Translations under genes and position numbers: made by a program
In this document: positions 11,021 to 23,220 of the stretch, piece after piece
Layout of the letters: every line of letters starts with the position of its first letter
Numbering within the stretch: position 1 is the stretch's first letter
The notes under the pieces: generated by a model
Database searches by the model: none
Told to the model about the DNA's origin: nothing
Seen by the model: the letters and a program-made list of their open reading frames with translations, nothing else
DNA from: Spironucleus salmonicida
Taxonomy: Eukaryota > Fornicata > Diplomonadida > Hexamitidae
Reading direction: 5' to 3'
Length of the DNA: 64,000 nt
NCBI GenBank assembly: GCA_000497125.2
Contig: CM035317.1
Location: forward strand, 894,001 to 958,000

Positions 11021-11428
11021 TTTTGTATATGTTAAAAAAATATGTATTACATAATGTATTTTTTTTGGGTTACATTCTTTCCTATTTTTTGATATATATA
11101 TATTGGGTTTGGGTTTGGGCGATGATGCTAATTAACTAAAATTCGGTGCTGGGGCGACCAACCCCGCCCCCAATCTCTAAAGAGATCGCGGGTGTGTGCG
11201 GGTTGCTTGATCATGTAATAATTTTTATAGCAATGTGTTTTTTTTTAAATTTCGATTTCCAAATATTGCAGAATTACCATGTTGGATGGAACTCCCAACT
11301 ATTGTTTTAATAATCTAAATGCTTTTATCATAAAATTTTAAGAAAAATAGTAGATTCGAAGAAACCTGGAGTAGTAAAACTACATATAGTAATTTTTATT
11401 TTACTAGGTTTTAAATTTATTTGTTACA
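11021..11428. other. Upstream flank of the mobile element
   Basis: No gene. It contains a T-rich run, a triple GGGTTT-type repeat and two adjacent hairpins (annotated next), then AT-rich spacer up to the 3' end of the next CRMP gene. Confidence 0.5.
11101..11215. other. GC-rich structured block at the element boundary
   Basis: A G/C-rich island in otherwise AT-rich DNA, about 80 bases outside the element's first ATG. It holds GGGTTTGGGTTTGGG (11105-11119); a GGGGCG / CGCCCC inverted repeat (11151-11156 with 11165-11170); immediately next to it the perfect hairpin ATCTCT-AA-AGAGAT (11173-11186); and then a G-rich run. Its position suggests a terminus or promoter of the element. No inverted partner was seen at the other side, so it cannot be called a terminal inverted repeat. 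Confidence 0.45.
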
Positions 11429-12304
11429 TCACTTCTTTGCTTTCCTTATGAAGTAATAACCTAATCCACCAGCAGCAGCACTTATTACGGCCAAACCGCC
11501 TATTACTATACCAGTTATTGCACCACCACTTAATTTGTTGGCACCAGGAAGTATAGATTAAGATATACATAGTTCACCAAATTTTTCATAGCCTTTAGCA
11601 CAGTCTGTGCATTTATCATCACTAGCCTTGACATATCCAGCTAGACATAAATCGCATCCAGAGTTCTCTGTGTTACAGGTAGCACATCCCTATTAATTAC
11701 TACATGCACATTCCGAAGTCGCATCGGCAGCACAATCCGTGGCAACACCATCAAGACAATATTTATCCTAAGTAAGACCATTACACTATTTAGTGCATTT
11801 CCCTTCGATAGTTAAGACATTATTCATACTACTTGGTTCGCATGTGGCGCAAAATTCAGAAGATATGCACAGTGAGCAATTCAGGGCACAAGGCTTGCAA
11901 TACTTAACAGATAAGTCGCAGTATCCTATACCCTTACCTGAACATTATTAATTAGTTTAACAAGCATCTTCACATTTATTGGTACTTTTATTCAATATCT
12001 TCCCTTTATTGCAAGAAGTACATTTATCTTCAGTAGATTCGCAAGTTAAACAATCTGTAGAGCACGATCCACATTTTCCAGTATTATCTAAAAATTATTC
12101 TTCGGTGCACTTAGTACATTTTCCACCTGCACACAATTAACATCCATTTGAAGCAGTGTTATCAGTACAATTACAACTATACGTATCTGACGTAGAAATC
12201 TAAGTGCATGGTTTGCAATCGGCCGCAGTTTCGGTCGTAGCTGGGCAAAAAGTATTAGCTAAGCATTTATTACTATCTGTTGTACACTTTCCTGGTTCGA
12301 CCAT
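11429..12304 (-). CDS. Small cysteine-rich membrane protein, 291 aa
   Basis: ATG 12302-12304 to TGA 11429-11431, intact under TAA/TAG=Gln. N-terminus [20 protein letters not shown] is hydrophilic. CxxC pairs fill the ectodomain ([30 protein letters not shown]). The membrane helix is near residues 261-283, starting [17 protein letters not shown], with tail [10 protein letters not shown]. Cys codons are mostly TGT and the gene is more AT-rich than the large CRMPs. Together with its neighbour (12676-13542) and the gene at 31485-32354 it forms a second CRMP subfamily of about 290 residues that shares an early C-N-C element and a [19 protein letters not shown]-type segment. Function unknown; probably a surface or endomembrane protein. 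Confidence 0.8.
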
Positions 12305-12675
12305 TTGATAAAAGCGATTCCACAATATATGTTAAACAGTTGTTGGTATATTTTTAGTTTATCTACATATACATTAAAGTAATATATAACTTATGTTATA
12401 TTATGATAAAAACAAAAAAATACTATTATTTTCGAGTAATAATGGCTAATTTAAAAACTCTGTAACTTACTGTTATTAAATATTATAGAATATACGCTAT
12501 ATTTTAGAATTTCTAAAATATGTTTATAATTAAAATTGCAAATAATTATATTTAATACATCGTTATATTGGTTTTTTTTAATTTTATAATTCTAATTTTA
12601 ACATTTTTATATTTATTGAATATTTATATACTATAACCGTATTGAATTTAACTAAAAAACTATTAATAATAAATA

Positions 12676-13542
12676 TCATTTCCTAACCGTCATAATGAAA
12701 TAGTAAGTCATCCATCCACCAACTACCATTAAAGCACTGATAACTATGCCGACAATCGCACCTCCCCCTAGTTTGTTGCTAGATTCGCTGGTAGTAGGTT
12801 TGATGCATTGACCAGCAAAATGCATATGACCTTATGCATAGTATGTGCATTTTCATTATACATTCATCGCAAAAATTTTGAGACAAATACTGCAGCCAGT
12901 TTTATCGGCACTAAAAGTTGCACATCCCAATTAACTGCTACATGAACATTCCGAAGTCGCATCGGCAGCACAATCTGTGGCAACACCATCAAGACAATAT
13001 TTATTCGAAGGAAAATTTTTACATTATTTAGTGCATTTTCCATCGATAGTTAGAACATTGTTGTTATCAGTTGTTCTGCATACGATGCAAAATTCAGCAG
13101 ATATGCACATTGAGCAGCTAAGGGCGCAAGGCTTGCAATGTTTGGCACATAGGTCGCAATACCAAAGATTACACTTTGAGTAATCTTTTAACTCAGAACC
13201 TGATGCTTAACAATTTTTAGCACTTATATTGAAAACAAAACCCTCTTTGTAGGAGGTATATTGTTTTGCTGCAGAGTAGCAGGTAGCGCAATTTCCATCA
13301 GATACTAAAAATTTTGGATCAGAAGTTAAGAGATTTCCATCTAAGCATTTGGAACATTTATCCGCAGTAGATAATGCACAAGTTGATGTTGGTGCATCTA
13401 CTGCACAATTACAGCCTTGACCGGAAGATATTTTACCGCCTTCGCATGTAATGCAATCTACTACTTCTGTACCGGTAGCTGGGCAGTAAGTGTTAGCAAT
13501 GTATTTATTTTCACTATTTGTGTATTCCCCAGCAAAACTCAT
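12676..13542 (-). pseudogene. Small CRMP with premature TGA before the membrane helix
   Basis: Tandem paralogue of the 11429-12304 gene. ATG 13540-13542; an in-frame TGA at 12853-12855; the same frame then continues through LGGGAIVGIVISALMVVGG and TYYFIMTVRK to TGA 12676-12678. The segment EGKCTKQC...[19 protein letters not shown] is nearly shared with the neighbour. Near the stop, conserved Cys positions have already become Phe and Tyr (ATFSADKTG, KCTYYAQG), which points to decay. If translated, the product would be a 229-residue protein without a membrane anchor. Here the TGA replaces a position that is Asp in the paralogue, not Cys. Confidence 0.7.
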
Positions 13543-14090
13543 TTTTGAAACAAAGTTGTTTTTAATGTTCTATATTTTCGTAGACAGTGTTACTTTTGTT
13601 AAAATTAACTTCTAAGTGTATGGTATTTACTTGGATGATCTAATTCAAAATTATCATAAACAGATTTGTAGTACATTGGACAAGATAGAAGCGATATTAA
13701 ACTTTTACTTCTACCTTGTCATATTTACTACCGTAAATGTTTTTATATAGATATACTTAAATTTGGTATTTTATATATGTACTGAATAAAGCATATTGTA
13801 CTATAGTATTATTCCAAGTATTGCTGGAGACTTATTAACACCAATCCGACCAATTGATTTAAGCTTCCATGGTTTAACGAGAATTAGATCTTGCGAGCAG
13901 AAGCCTGAATGCAAATAAAGGTGTTAATGCAGTTCTGTACTTGTGGAAAGACTCCACAATAATAATATTAACAACGTTTTCTGATATTAAGCACCAAACT
14001 AATTATTGATTATACTTTTTTGGTAACCTAAGTAGGAGAAAGATTATTAAGCATGGTAAAAATAAAATAAATATATACAATAAAGTTATT
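13543..14090. other. Intergenic
   Basis: AT-rich upstream region of the small CRMP. No coding frame or RNA gene was recognised. Confidence 0.45.
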
Positions 14091-14520
14091 ATCATTTATT
14101 TTTTTTGCCAATACTTTAGTTGAATCATTATCAGTTAGCTAGATATTGTAGTTGTAGAGCGTTGGATATTGGAGATTTTAAATTGATCGTTGCTTTTTCT
14201 TGACAATGAACATATAAACCAGAAAACCGACAGTTACACCAACCGTGACTAACACGCATATAACTATACTAATATATATCCAATCATCATCTAGTGATCT
14301 GTACATGGCAAGTACCATATGTAGGGGAATCATTATTTTACATTTAGCGATAACCCTGCAGAAGTAAGTCACCATCAAAATAGAGTAAAAGATCATTTAT
14401 GGTTTCAAAAAACACATCGGAATTTCATTATTCTTATCCGCAAATATGAAATACGGACACCCTATCGAAAAGCTATAAACACAGTTTTATTCTTCTTGGT
14501 TGGTGACTTCCTACTAAATG
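14091..14520 (-). pseudogene. CRMP tail relic (membrane helix)
   Basis: Minus-strand sequence encodes IYISIVICVLVTVGVTVG then FLVYMFIVKKKQRS, a membrane helix plus basic tail. A CRMP-like FDGDLLLQGYRQMQNND lies upstream in another phase. It aligns at DNA level with 47010-47420, including the downstream QLTDNDSTK segment, so both are worn copies of one ancestral CRMP 3' end. There is no intact ectodomain. Confidence 0.55.
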
Positions 14521-16167
14521 ATTTAGAAAAACTAAATAGAAACAATTTATTTTAGGAGAGCTAAACTTCATTGTGTATACGATAATGTTGACTTAAAATA
14601 ATACTTCCATGGGCAGTCTATATTATCTAAATAACAGGATTGTATCATGATAGTATAATGGTAAGAGGAATAATTTATCAGTTGATTAACAGTTCATGTT
14701 CTACGTCTTGTTGAGCGAAGCATTAGTCGTACCTTAATAGGTATCTGAATCTTCAAGGTGATCCTTCTATAGATAACTAGCTATTCAAAATAACATCAAA
14801 TACTAAAATAGAATATTAATATAATATAGTTAATACGATTTAACATATCTAGATTATCTACACCTGTTGTAAAGTAAGACATTGCACTGCAATTAACCTT
14901 AATCATTACAAGTTATTATAATATTACTTTACTCAATATTCTTGCTAATATAAACATATTTTTAAGACAATCAAGTATGTCTCAAAAGTAACAGTTAATA
15001 TTGCAGCAAAATCTCTACAATCTGAAAACGTCCAATTTACCATTCCTAAATTGTACTGCAAACTATACAAGATGATTTTATCAGACATTCTCCTTGTTTC
15101 ATGGCATTTGCACTAAATTTGATTTAACCAGTTTAACCCACAAAAATATAGTGAGAATTGCAACGAAAATATCATAACGGCAAATCACTGTGAAAGTTCC
15201 AAATTGTGCAAGTTTGATCAGATCAGATATATTACAATTTTAGAGTTCGTCTTCTTGTAATTAGTAGAATATGGTATCTGATTATTGGGAATATAGAGAT
15301 ATAGTTAAATGGATAATAAGTTAGTATTGTGATAGTTAAAATGCGATAAACGAGTTTTCTAGAAATATAAAATTTAATCAGGTGGCGCTAAGCGTAATTT
15401 TAGAATATTATAGTATAATGTATCTAAATATGGAGATTGCGAATAATTAATTCAATTGTCATTCGCATAGTAGTGTTTTATGTATAGTAACATTAAATAT
15501 ATTCATATATATGTTCAGAGTATATTAATATCGCAGAGACGTAATATGGTTAATAAAAATATAAGCTGGTCAAGCCACATGGACAGGTACCTTGCGGAAC
15601 AGTAAAAGTTTCATATAGTAATACATCTATATCTATATAAATGCTTGATAATAAGATATCATTTTGCATTAGGCAAGCGAAAGCAAATTTAAATTGAGCG
15701 AAGTCTGTTGGACATTATTTTGTAGCATCATTAACTGGTATCTGCATCCGTATGCTGAATCTGTTTTTGTGTTAAATTTGTTAGTAAGACCTTGCCAACC
15801 GTATTTACTTGCAAGACATCAAGACTTATGGGTAAACTTCGTAAGATATACAATAAACAATATTTAATTTATATTTAGTATAATAATTCGAATTAGACAT
15901 TTTTGAATACTTACATAATACATTAATATTAAGTTATAAAAACAACCAGTAAAATTTTAACTATAACTTTTGTATTAATGTGTTAATAATAATATATTTG
16001 AAATTTGCATTTCACAAATAATTATGTTTTATATATTTGCGCATAATTAATTTATTTTTGAGATAATATCAATATACTGTAAATTATTTATGTATTGTTA
16101 AAAAGTAGAAACCGTTATCAAATAATACAACATAATAATAGAATACAGGAAATTACATCTTTATAAA
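14521..16167. other. Intergenic, AT-rich
   Basis: About 1.6 kb upstream of the large CRMP at 16168. A few short coding-like patches (e.g. around 15550-15770) cannot be assigned. No RNA gene was recognised. Confidence 0.4.
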
Positions 16168-18897
16168 ATGGCAGAAACTCCAGGAACCTGTAAGTAAGGT
16201 AGCATTAACTGTGCACAAGGATATTTTTGCACAGACCGTGCTTAAGAATAGAATATAGTAGAAATGCCGTGCGCTAAGTGTAAAGAGGACTGCGTGACCT
16301 GTGCAGGTTTAAACGCAGTTGTCAACCACTGTACGAGCTGCAAACAGGGAGAATACCTGTCTTATGATAACTACTGTCGCGAATGTCATAAAGATTGCGA
16401 GTAATGTACTGGTCCTGAGCAAACATGTGATGGATGCAAAGATGGCTTCTACGACACTCTTGGAGTATGCGAAGTTTGCCTAGGCGATGAAGATCAAGAA
16501 GATGATTGCGTATGCGGTACATCGAAACACTGTTTAGATTGCAATCCATCCAACATGAAATAATGTGCAAGCTGCCAAGAGGGGTACGATATAAGTAGCT
16601 CAACACCATGCGAAGGCTGCCTCCCAGGATACGTTTCAATAGCTATTAAGGATGAAAATATCTGTGTTGAGTGTGATAATACCTGCAGAGAGTGCTCAGG
16701 CACAAAGACCACGTGCACGGCCTGTAACGATGGTTTTATTTTAAGTGGAAATACCTGCACTAAGTGTTTGGCTGAAACGACTCAGATCTGCCCGTGCGGC
16801 AACTCCCTCAATTGTACGACATGTAACCTTAATAATACTAATGCGTGCGCTACTTGCAAGGAACATTATGATACAACCGCAAGCCCACCCTGCTCTAAGT
16901 GCGAACCTAAATATTTTGAGCAAAATATTACAAATGGAAAGGAGTGCACCCTTTGCAGAAACTAATGCGAAACTTGCATGGATGCAAACAAATGCCTGAC
17001 CTGCCAAAATGGCAATTTCTTATAAAGTTAGAAGTGCGAACTTTGTTATGGTGGTCAGAATATTGCCTGTACGTGTGGAATTGCCAAGAATTGCGGGACC
17101 TGCGATACTAATAAAAAGACGAAATGTCTCACCTGCATGCATGGTTTCGCTTCAATTAAAGTAGGCGAGTGCGATACCTGCAGCGAGGGATACTTCAAGA
17201 AGGATTCTAAGGATAATTTCACATGCGAGCCTTGTACCACCCCCAGCTGCGCCCAGTGTTCTGCCAACAAGTCTTAATGCACAAAATGTAAGCACAATAT
17301 GTTCTTAGATGACAAATAATAGTGTCAGCAGTGTGTCAAAGGCGATGGTATTTCCTGCAACTGCGGTGTTGTCGTTAACTGCGACACGTGCTCAACAGAA
17401 GACGAATAAAAATGCGGAGATTGCCTACTTGGCTACGTAAGTGACAAGAACGGTTCCTGCACGCTCTGCGCACTGAATTACGTCAATATTGGCGATAAGT
17501 GCGTTAAGTGTGGTGTGGACAACTGTCAAACCTGCTCAGTGGATGCCAAAACTTGCGAAAAATGCAGAAATAACTTCGCTCCTAATAATAATAAATGTGA
17601 GGAATGTCGCGAGAACGGCTCCGAGTGCCTCTGCGGGAACGCGGTGAACTGCGCCACCTGCACACCAAATGCAGACAAATGCAAAAGCTGCGTCGGGAAC
17701 TTTGACCCCAAGGCGGTCACCCCTTGCATAGACTGCCTGGGTGGATTTTTCAAATCTGACGTCAGTGGAAAGAGCACCTGCACCGCTTGCTCGGATAAAT
17801 GCACAAACTGCACATCAGCAGTCGCGTGCACGGCCTGCCAGGATGGGTTTAGTGTTGAAGGCGGCAAGTGTGTAACCTGCGAAGACGCTAACTGCAAGAT
17901 CTGCTCTGCTGATAAGAATATCTGCAATACGTGCAAAACTAGTTATAAGATCGTTGGAGGGAAATGCGAGCGGGAATGCAACCCGGGCGACGCTGTCTGC
18001 GCCACCAACCAAATATGCCTAGGCACCTGCAAAACCTGCTCAATTAACTGCACGAGCTGCGAGGGTAACGTAAATAACTGCAAAAGCTGCACTCCTGGCT
18101 TTGCTTTAGATGGCAGCTCATGCACCGCGTGCTCTGCAGGATGCGCAGATTGCACTGGAAACAAGAACGTGTGCAATCTCTGTAAAGACGGCTATTTCGG
18201 CATCAACGGGGCCTGCTAGTCGTGCGAAATGAACACTACCGCGCAGTGCGAATGCTCTGGGGCAGCTAACTGCGCAACCTGCACAATTGCTAAATCCGGC
18301 ACTTGCGGCACCTGCATCGCCGGCTACAAAATGTCAGCTAGCAACACCTGCACGGAGTGCGCCGACGGCTATTTGATGGTGGACAGGGTCTGCACGAAAT
18401 GCGAAAAGTCGTGTAAAATCTGCTACGAAAGCATCGAGAAATGCAGCATCTGCGCGGATTCGTACACGATGAGCATCAAATAGACGTGCGAAAAAGATTG
18501 CACCCCAGCTCTAACGAATGGCAAAGCCTGTATTGGCGGCAAAGCGGTTGAGTGCGACGATGACTATGAGCAAATAACTGCTTGCAAATGCGAAGGTGCT
18601 GTAAACTGCCAAGAATGTAAAGATGGTAACATGAGCACCTGCGAGTCCTGTATGCCTGGCTACAAACTCATCAACGGGTAGTGCTCAGAGTGCGCTGTAG
18701 GTGCGACCGCCGTTGGCAATTTTTGCTTCGATCCCTCCATTGGGTCTTAAAACTTCCTTTCTGGAGGTGCCATAACTGGTATTGTAATAGCAGTTTTGGT
18801 TGTAGTTGGACTAATTGCAGGTGGAGCTTTCTGGTATGTAAAGAGGTCTAAACATACGTATTCTGATATCGGCCTGGTCGGCCGACTTCAACAATGA
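16168..18897 (+). CDS. Large cysteine-rich membrane protein, 909 aa
   Basis: ATG 16168 to TGA 18895-18897, fully open under TAA/TAG=Gln with about a dozen TAA/TAG Gln codons. N-terminus MAETPGTCKQGSINCAQGYF is hydrophilic. The ectodomain is ~850 residues of repeated modules of the type C-x-C-x5-N-C-x-x-C-...-K-C-x-x-C. It includes the NQICLGTCKTC element and the GKACIGGKAVEC element that mark the last quarter of most CRMPs here. A conserved GNFCF box is followed by the helix near 867-889 ([17 protein letters not shown]) and the tail FWYVKRSKHTYSDIGLVG. Part of this gene (about 17515-18360) also occurs, inverted and degenerate, at 24640-25440. Probably an exposed surface protein; antigenic variation is inference only. 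Confidence 0.88.
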
Positions 18898-21022
18898 GAA
18901 ATTTAATTTATATTATAAATAAACATGATGAGAAGATATAGTATACATATAATAGGGATAAACTTATAAATTATTTTATAATAATTTTGGGGTAGATCAT
19001 CAGAATGAATATAATATGCTTAGAACCTAATTTTAACAAAAATAGCCTATATATGAAAATATACCCATGCAAATTCTAATCATAGAAAGAGTGAAACTAT
19101 ACGCTAAAATTGAAAGAACAGTTAAGATACACATTGCAATGACAATTTTATTGGCTGAATACCACCATATTGAGTAATTTTTTAAAGAGGGCCATAATAA
19201 TAACAGATAGTCAGTTTAACACAATCATGGTATTACTCTACGGTTCTTTATATTCTCAAAGCGCATGTTCTACCATTCTATCAGCAAGGTAGCTGTCAGT
19301 CTATCACACACTAGAGTATCATTCTGAAACTTCGTACATTCTTAATTAGCTTTACTAGTGATAATTAATTTGCGTAGATTACATTATAAATCTCTAAAGG
19401 TGTTTAAACTTATATGAAAATATTATCTCCAGAATATTATAATTGGAACATGCATGATGACAGAGTTACTATCACAATAATATGCTCAAGCAGCTATATT
19501 CAGCTAGCAATAGTAGCATATCAATTGCAAATTATTTTATATCTTAAATATACTTGGATTGCTAATGACGGAATCTGAGTATTCTCATGATGGAATTATA
19601 CAGAAATTATGTTACAAATTATTTTAGCAGTTTAAACTCCATGCTGTCATGTGAAGAATTAGTGAGTAGCTATTTAAGCATGTGGTAACACGTTACTAAT
19701 AAAGTCAAACTTTTTAAAGTATGCAATTATTTCATATCAGGACAATTATGGTAGAGACGATCATTATAGTTAAATAGTTGAAATGCTTACTGTTTCTACA
19801 GGATATTAATAATATTAGTTGCGTAGTACTTACTTAAACTAAAATAGTCTGTTAGCGATAAATTATCCAAATATTATTATTTGTAGCTCTTCTAGCAAAA
19901 GATCATTTTATAATGGCTAGGTATACTTGAGTAGTATGAAGTTCCAATTATCGATAAATGATGTTATAAATACACTATAACTTAGAAAGTATCAGTGAGT
20001 ACTTTTATGTTGCTTCAAAGTATTAGCTTAACTAAAGTGTAGAAATACCAACATACAAGAATACATACGACAACAAATTTAAAAATCAATCAACACAAGT
20101 GCTTTAGCGACTGGAAGCATGGCAGGTATATATTTTTGCAAATATTGAGTTTTGTTAGTAGACTACTACCGGATCTCATAAAGCTCTGACTCTTATGGCC
20201 CACAATGCTAAATTTCAGTGCCTAGCCTACGCAGCGTTGAAGGTGGCACGATTGATAATTTTGATACTCCAACAGTATTTGGACAAATTTCAAAGCAGTC
20301 GCTCACGGCCATCCAGAAATAAATATTAGTGGTATGGAGCAGACTTATTTTCTGCCTAAGCAATTAGTGAAGATAGGTTATCAGGCTGGCGCTGAATTAA
20401 TTTCGCTATATAGTATCTTAATCAGTATTTAATGTATGCAGTATCAGTTAGATCACCATAGCCTACAATTTCGAACAACTTAGCTAATTTTATAGTTATT
20501 ATTAAAATGATTGTGACATCTCTCAGTAAAACTAGCATAACAGGACAATTTTGTATCGAATTATAATGATACTTTAGATACAGATTTATATAAAAATAGT
20601 AAAAGTATAATTAAATACTAGTGGCTTTAATGAGAATACAACTACCTAATGGTAATGGAACCACGAGAATGAACTTGAAATAGAAAAATATAATATAATT
20701 AGCTTCGTTACTTTGTATGGTGTTTAAGGATATAAAGAACTAGATCCAATGTTGGATAATATATTCAGTTTCAGGGACTTACAGTTACCACTTTTCATAT
20801 CATGCACTTGTAAACTAGCCTATTAATATAACTCAGCACTAACTGGAGAATTTTAATCTCATCCAGTAAGCACCTATTAACGCAAGCTACCAGCTTTCAG
20901 GTTCAACATTTTTCATAGTATATTATATAATCATATATAATCTACTTTTACTATGTATTAATAAATATAGATTATTATATAATAAATCTATAACATAAAA
21001 CTAAAAAATACTAAATCCCCAC
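18898..21022. other. Intergenic with possible gene relic
   Basis: Mostly AT-rich. A GC-richer patch at about 20180-20420 has coding-like frames (one contains GGTIDNFDTPTVFGQ, another starts MAHNAKFQCLAYAALKVARL) but no frame dominates. It is probably a worn gene, not identified. The rest shows nothing recognisable. Confidence 0.35.
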
Positions 21023-21720
21023 ATGACGTAGCAGCAGCAAAATCATTTCGTCAAATTTCCCAGCACCAGTTGAAAACTCCGCATTCGAGTATACAGACTT
21101 GCCAACCTCTGGACTCCAACCCGCCCTTGCGGAGCCCTAGATTTTGCTGGGCATCTCCTCTATCTTTCGCACTTAAAGCGCATCCCGATGCTCTATAACT
21201 GAGCTGCGCTGGTTCGTAAAATGAAGGTCCTTACAATATGGTTATCCTGCATCCATGCAGGTACCTTGCATGCTTTGTTATTCTATGTTAGTCGTAATAG
21301 GAAATGGGAGCATTTAGCAAGTTCTGGATTCGCGGTTTCTAGGTAGTCATTTTGATGCGTTGCTTAGATGCACTAAGTAAACTGATGGAAATTTAAGAAT
21401 TTCATAGAAGTAGGGCTGCGCGTAATCATAAATTCACTGGTAACGAGGACTTCGAAGCTGTAGGTTTTAAGACTTATTCGGTAGACCAAAGAAAACTCAG
21501 CTTGCTAGGTATAGTGGATGTATGTTGCTGGAAGTGGAATAATAGAATATGGACATTTTAAAATAGTCAAGAGTCTTGCTAGGGTGCGGGCAGGATGGAA
21601 GTGAATTTCATATCATGTGATTGTGCTGGCCATACATAGGAAGATTTAGTACATTTTGCTTAGTATAAGAATCAAATTTTATTAGGTGTCCTGGTAGTGT
21701 TCATTTATTACTAGGCATGA
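21023..21720 (+). pseudogene. Unidentified gene, frameshifted
   Basis: Three successive plus-strand phases look coding. The first starts at ATG 21023 (MTQQQQNHFVKFP). The second is open from 21027 and contains ENSAFEYTDLPTSGLQPALA up to TGA 21222-21224. The third, ATG 21238 to TGA 21718-21720, is 160 codons with AARNHKFTGNEDFEAVGFKT and SVDQRKLSLLGIVDVCCWKW. G+C is clearly above the flanks, as in genes here. Composition and phase changes suggest one real protein gene broken by at least two indels, or a gene with short introns. I do not recognise the family. The 160-codon frame is the piece most worth searching. Confidence 0.4.
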
Positions 21721-22215
21721 TATTCAAAGCTATTTCATTCTATATTTGATATTAGTTAATACTAGAGATACTTCATTCAAATGATATTTTAATATTAATT
21801 ATATATTATATTAAAATAACTTATTTGTTAATTTAGAAGAGAATGAAATCTACCTAATAGTAGAGCTACCTAAAAGGAATAGTATCCGTTAAGCAGTGAA
21901 TGACAATAATGAAATTTCATGTCATTTAAAATTAAGCATTAGCATAGAAAGAATGCATATTGCTCAATGGTATTTGCAGTCTCAATATCGTTTTATTAAA
22001 GCTTCGTAAACCATTTCTAGCCGAGTTTTGTAAATTTTATTTATAAAAGTAGCTTTAATTAAGTTCCGATGTAATAATATTAAATTTAGTCTATATCTAG
22101 CATAATTTAAATTAATAATGGGAACAATGAGAAATTTGATTTCTGATAAATCAATTATTAAATTTCACATATTCTGACAACACTAGAATATTCATGTGAA
22201 AAATACAAATAATTT
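21721..22215. other. Intergenic
   Basis: AT-rich convergent spacer between the frameshifted gene and the 3' end of the CRMP at 22216. Nothing recognised. Confidence 0.5.
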
Positions 22216-23220
22216 TCACTTCTTTCCTTTTTTGATGAAGTAATACGCCAGACCGCCACCGACGGCCCCTACCACCACCAGCACAGCTATCACAATTCCC
22301 GTCACAGCACCTCCTGAGAGGTTGCCAGCCTCCTTTCTTGGGATGAAACAGAAGTCTCCAATTTTTACAACCCCATCTTCGCAAGTTTCGCATTTATCAG
22401 ACTCAAATTTATATCCCGACAGACAGGAGCCGCACTTAGCTTTATCAGTTCCGCAGGTTAAGCAGTTCTTAGCATTTGCACACTTGCACTCCGTTATCTG
22501 GGCTTCGCCTCCGCATGGCACAATAGCAGTGCCAACGCAGGCATTTCCATCTGTTACTACTGGCATGCAATCAGCCTGACAGGTTTAGTTGATGGTAATC
22601 TGATTACCAGTCTTACACGTATCGCATAAATCAAGGCCCTATGAGCACGTAGCACAATTATCGTTGCATTTTGTGCAAACTGAGTTGGCCATCATATAGC
22701 CATCTGCGCAAGCATCGCATACCTCACCGGTTTTCTTATAGCCAATAATACAGGTATTACATTTAGTAGTATTACCAGAATTACAGGTGGCGCAGTTGAG
22801 TGCTACACCACATTCGCACTGGTAAGTCATATTACCAGCGCAAGTACTACATTTACTATCTTTTAAGAAGAAATTGTTTTTACATATCTTACAAACTGCT
22901 TTGTCTCCAGCACAGTTCTCACAATTTGTCGGGCAGGCTTCGCAGGTGGTTCCAGAAAGCAGATTTCCGGGTTTGCATTCACTGCACTCAGTAGCACTAT
23001 TAGCACATTTCGTGCATTTACCATCGCAGTCTGTGCAGGTACCGGAGCTGAGAAACTTATCGTCAGCGCAGGTCAGGCAGATATCGGGATTGGGTCCAGC
23101 ACAGGTGACACAAGTCGCAGTACATGCAGTACACTCAGTACCAGTTGAATCTGCGCTAGTAGGACAGAAGTACCCATCGTTGCAAGTGGTTTTATCAGAC
23201 TCGGTACATTTGTTCTCCAT
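22216..23220 (-). CDS. Cysteine-rich membrane protein, 334 aa
   Basis: ATG 23218-23220 to TGA 22216-22218, with TAG at 22639 and a TAA near 22589 read as Gln. N-terminus [19 protein letters not shown] lacks a hydrophobic signal. CxxC modules follow, then the [14 protein letters not shown] element, the [14 protein letters not shown] box and the helix near 304-326 ([17 protein letters not shown]), ending [10 protein letters not shown]. The last ~45 residues are almost identical to those of the pseudogene ending at 57741, which suggests recent exchange or shared descent of the tail. It is a compact member of the large-CRMP group with TGC-biased cysteines. Confidence 0.87.

Noticed and set aside
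11151-11215. tRNA or 5S-like RNA gene in the GC-rich block
   Set aside because: No cloverleaf, no A/B box arrangement and no CCA-side pairing could be built; only two simple hairpins are present.
20180-20420. A second Nup98-like relic (GGTIDNFDTPTVFGQ resembles part of the 794-1441 protein)
   Set aside because: Shared words occur in a different order from the nucleoporin and no longer alignment was found.
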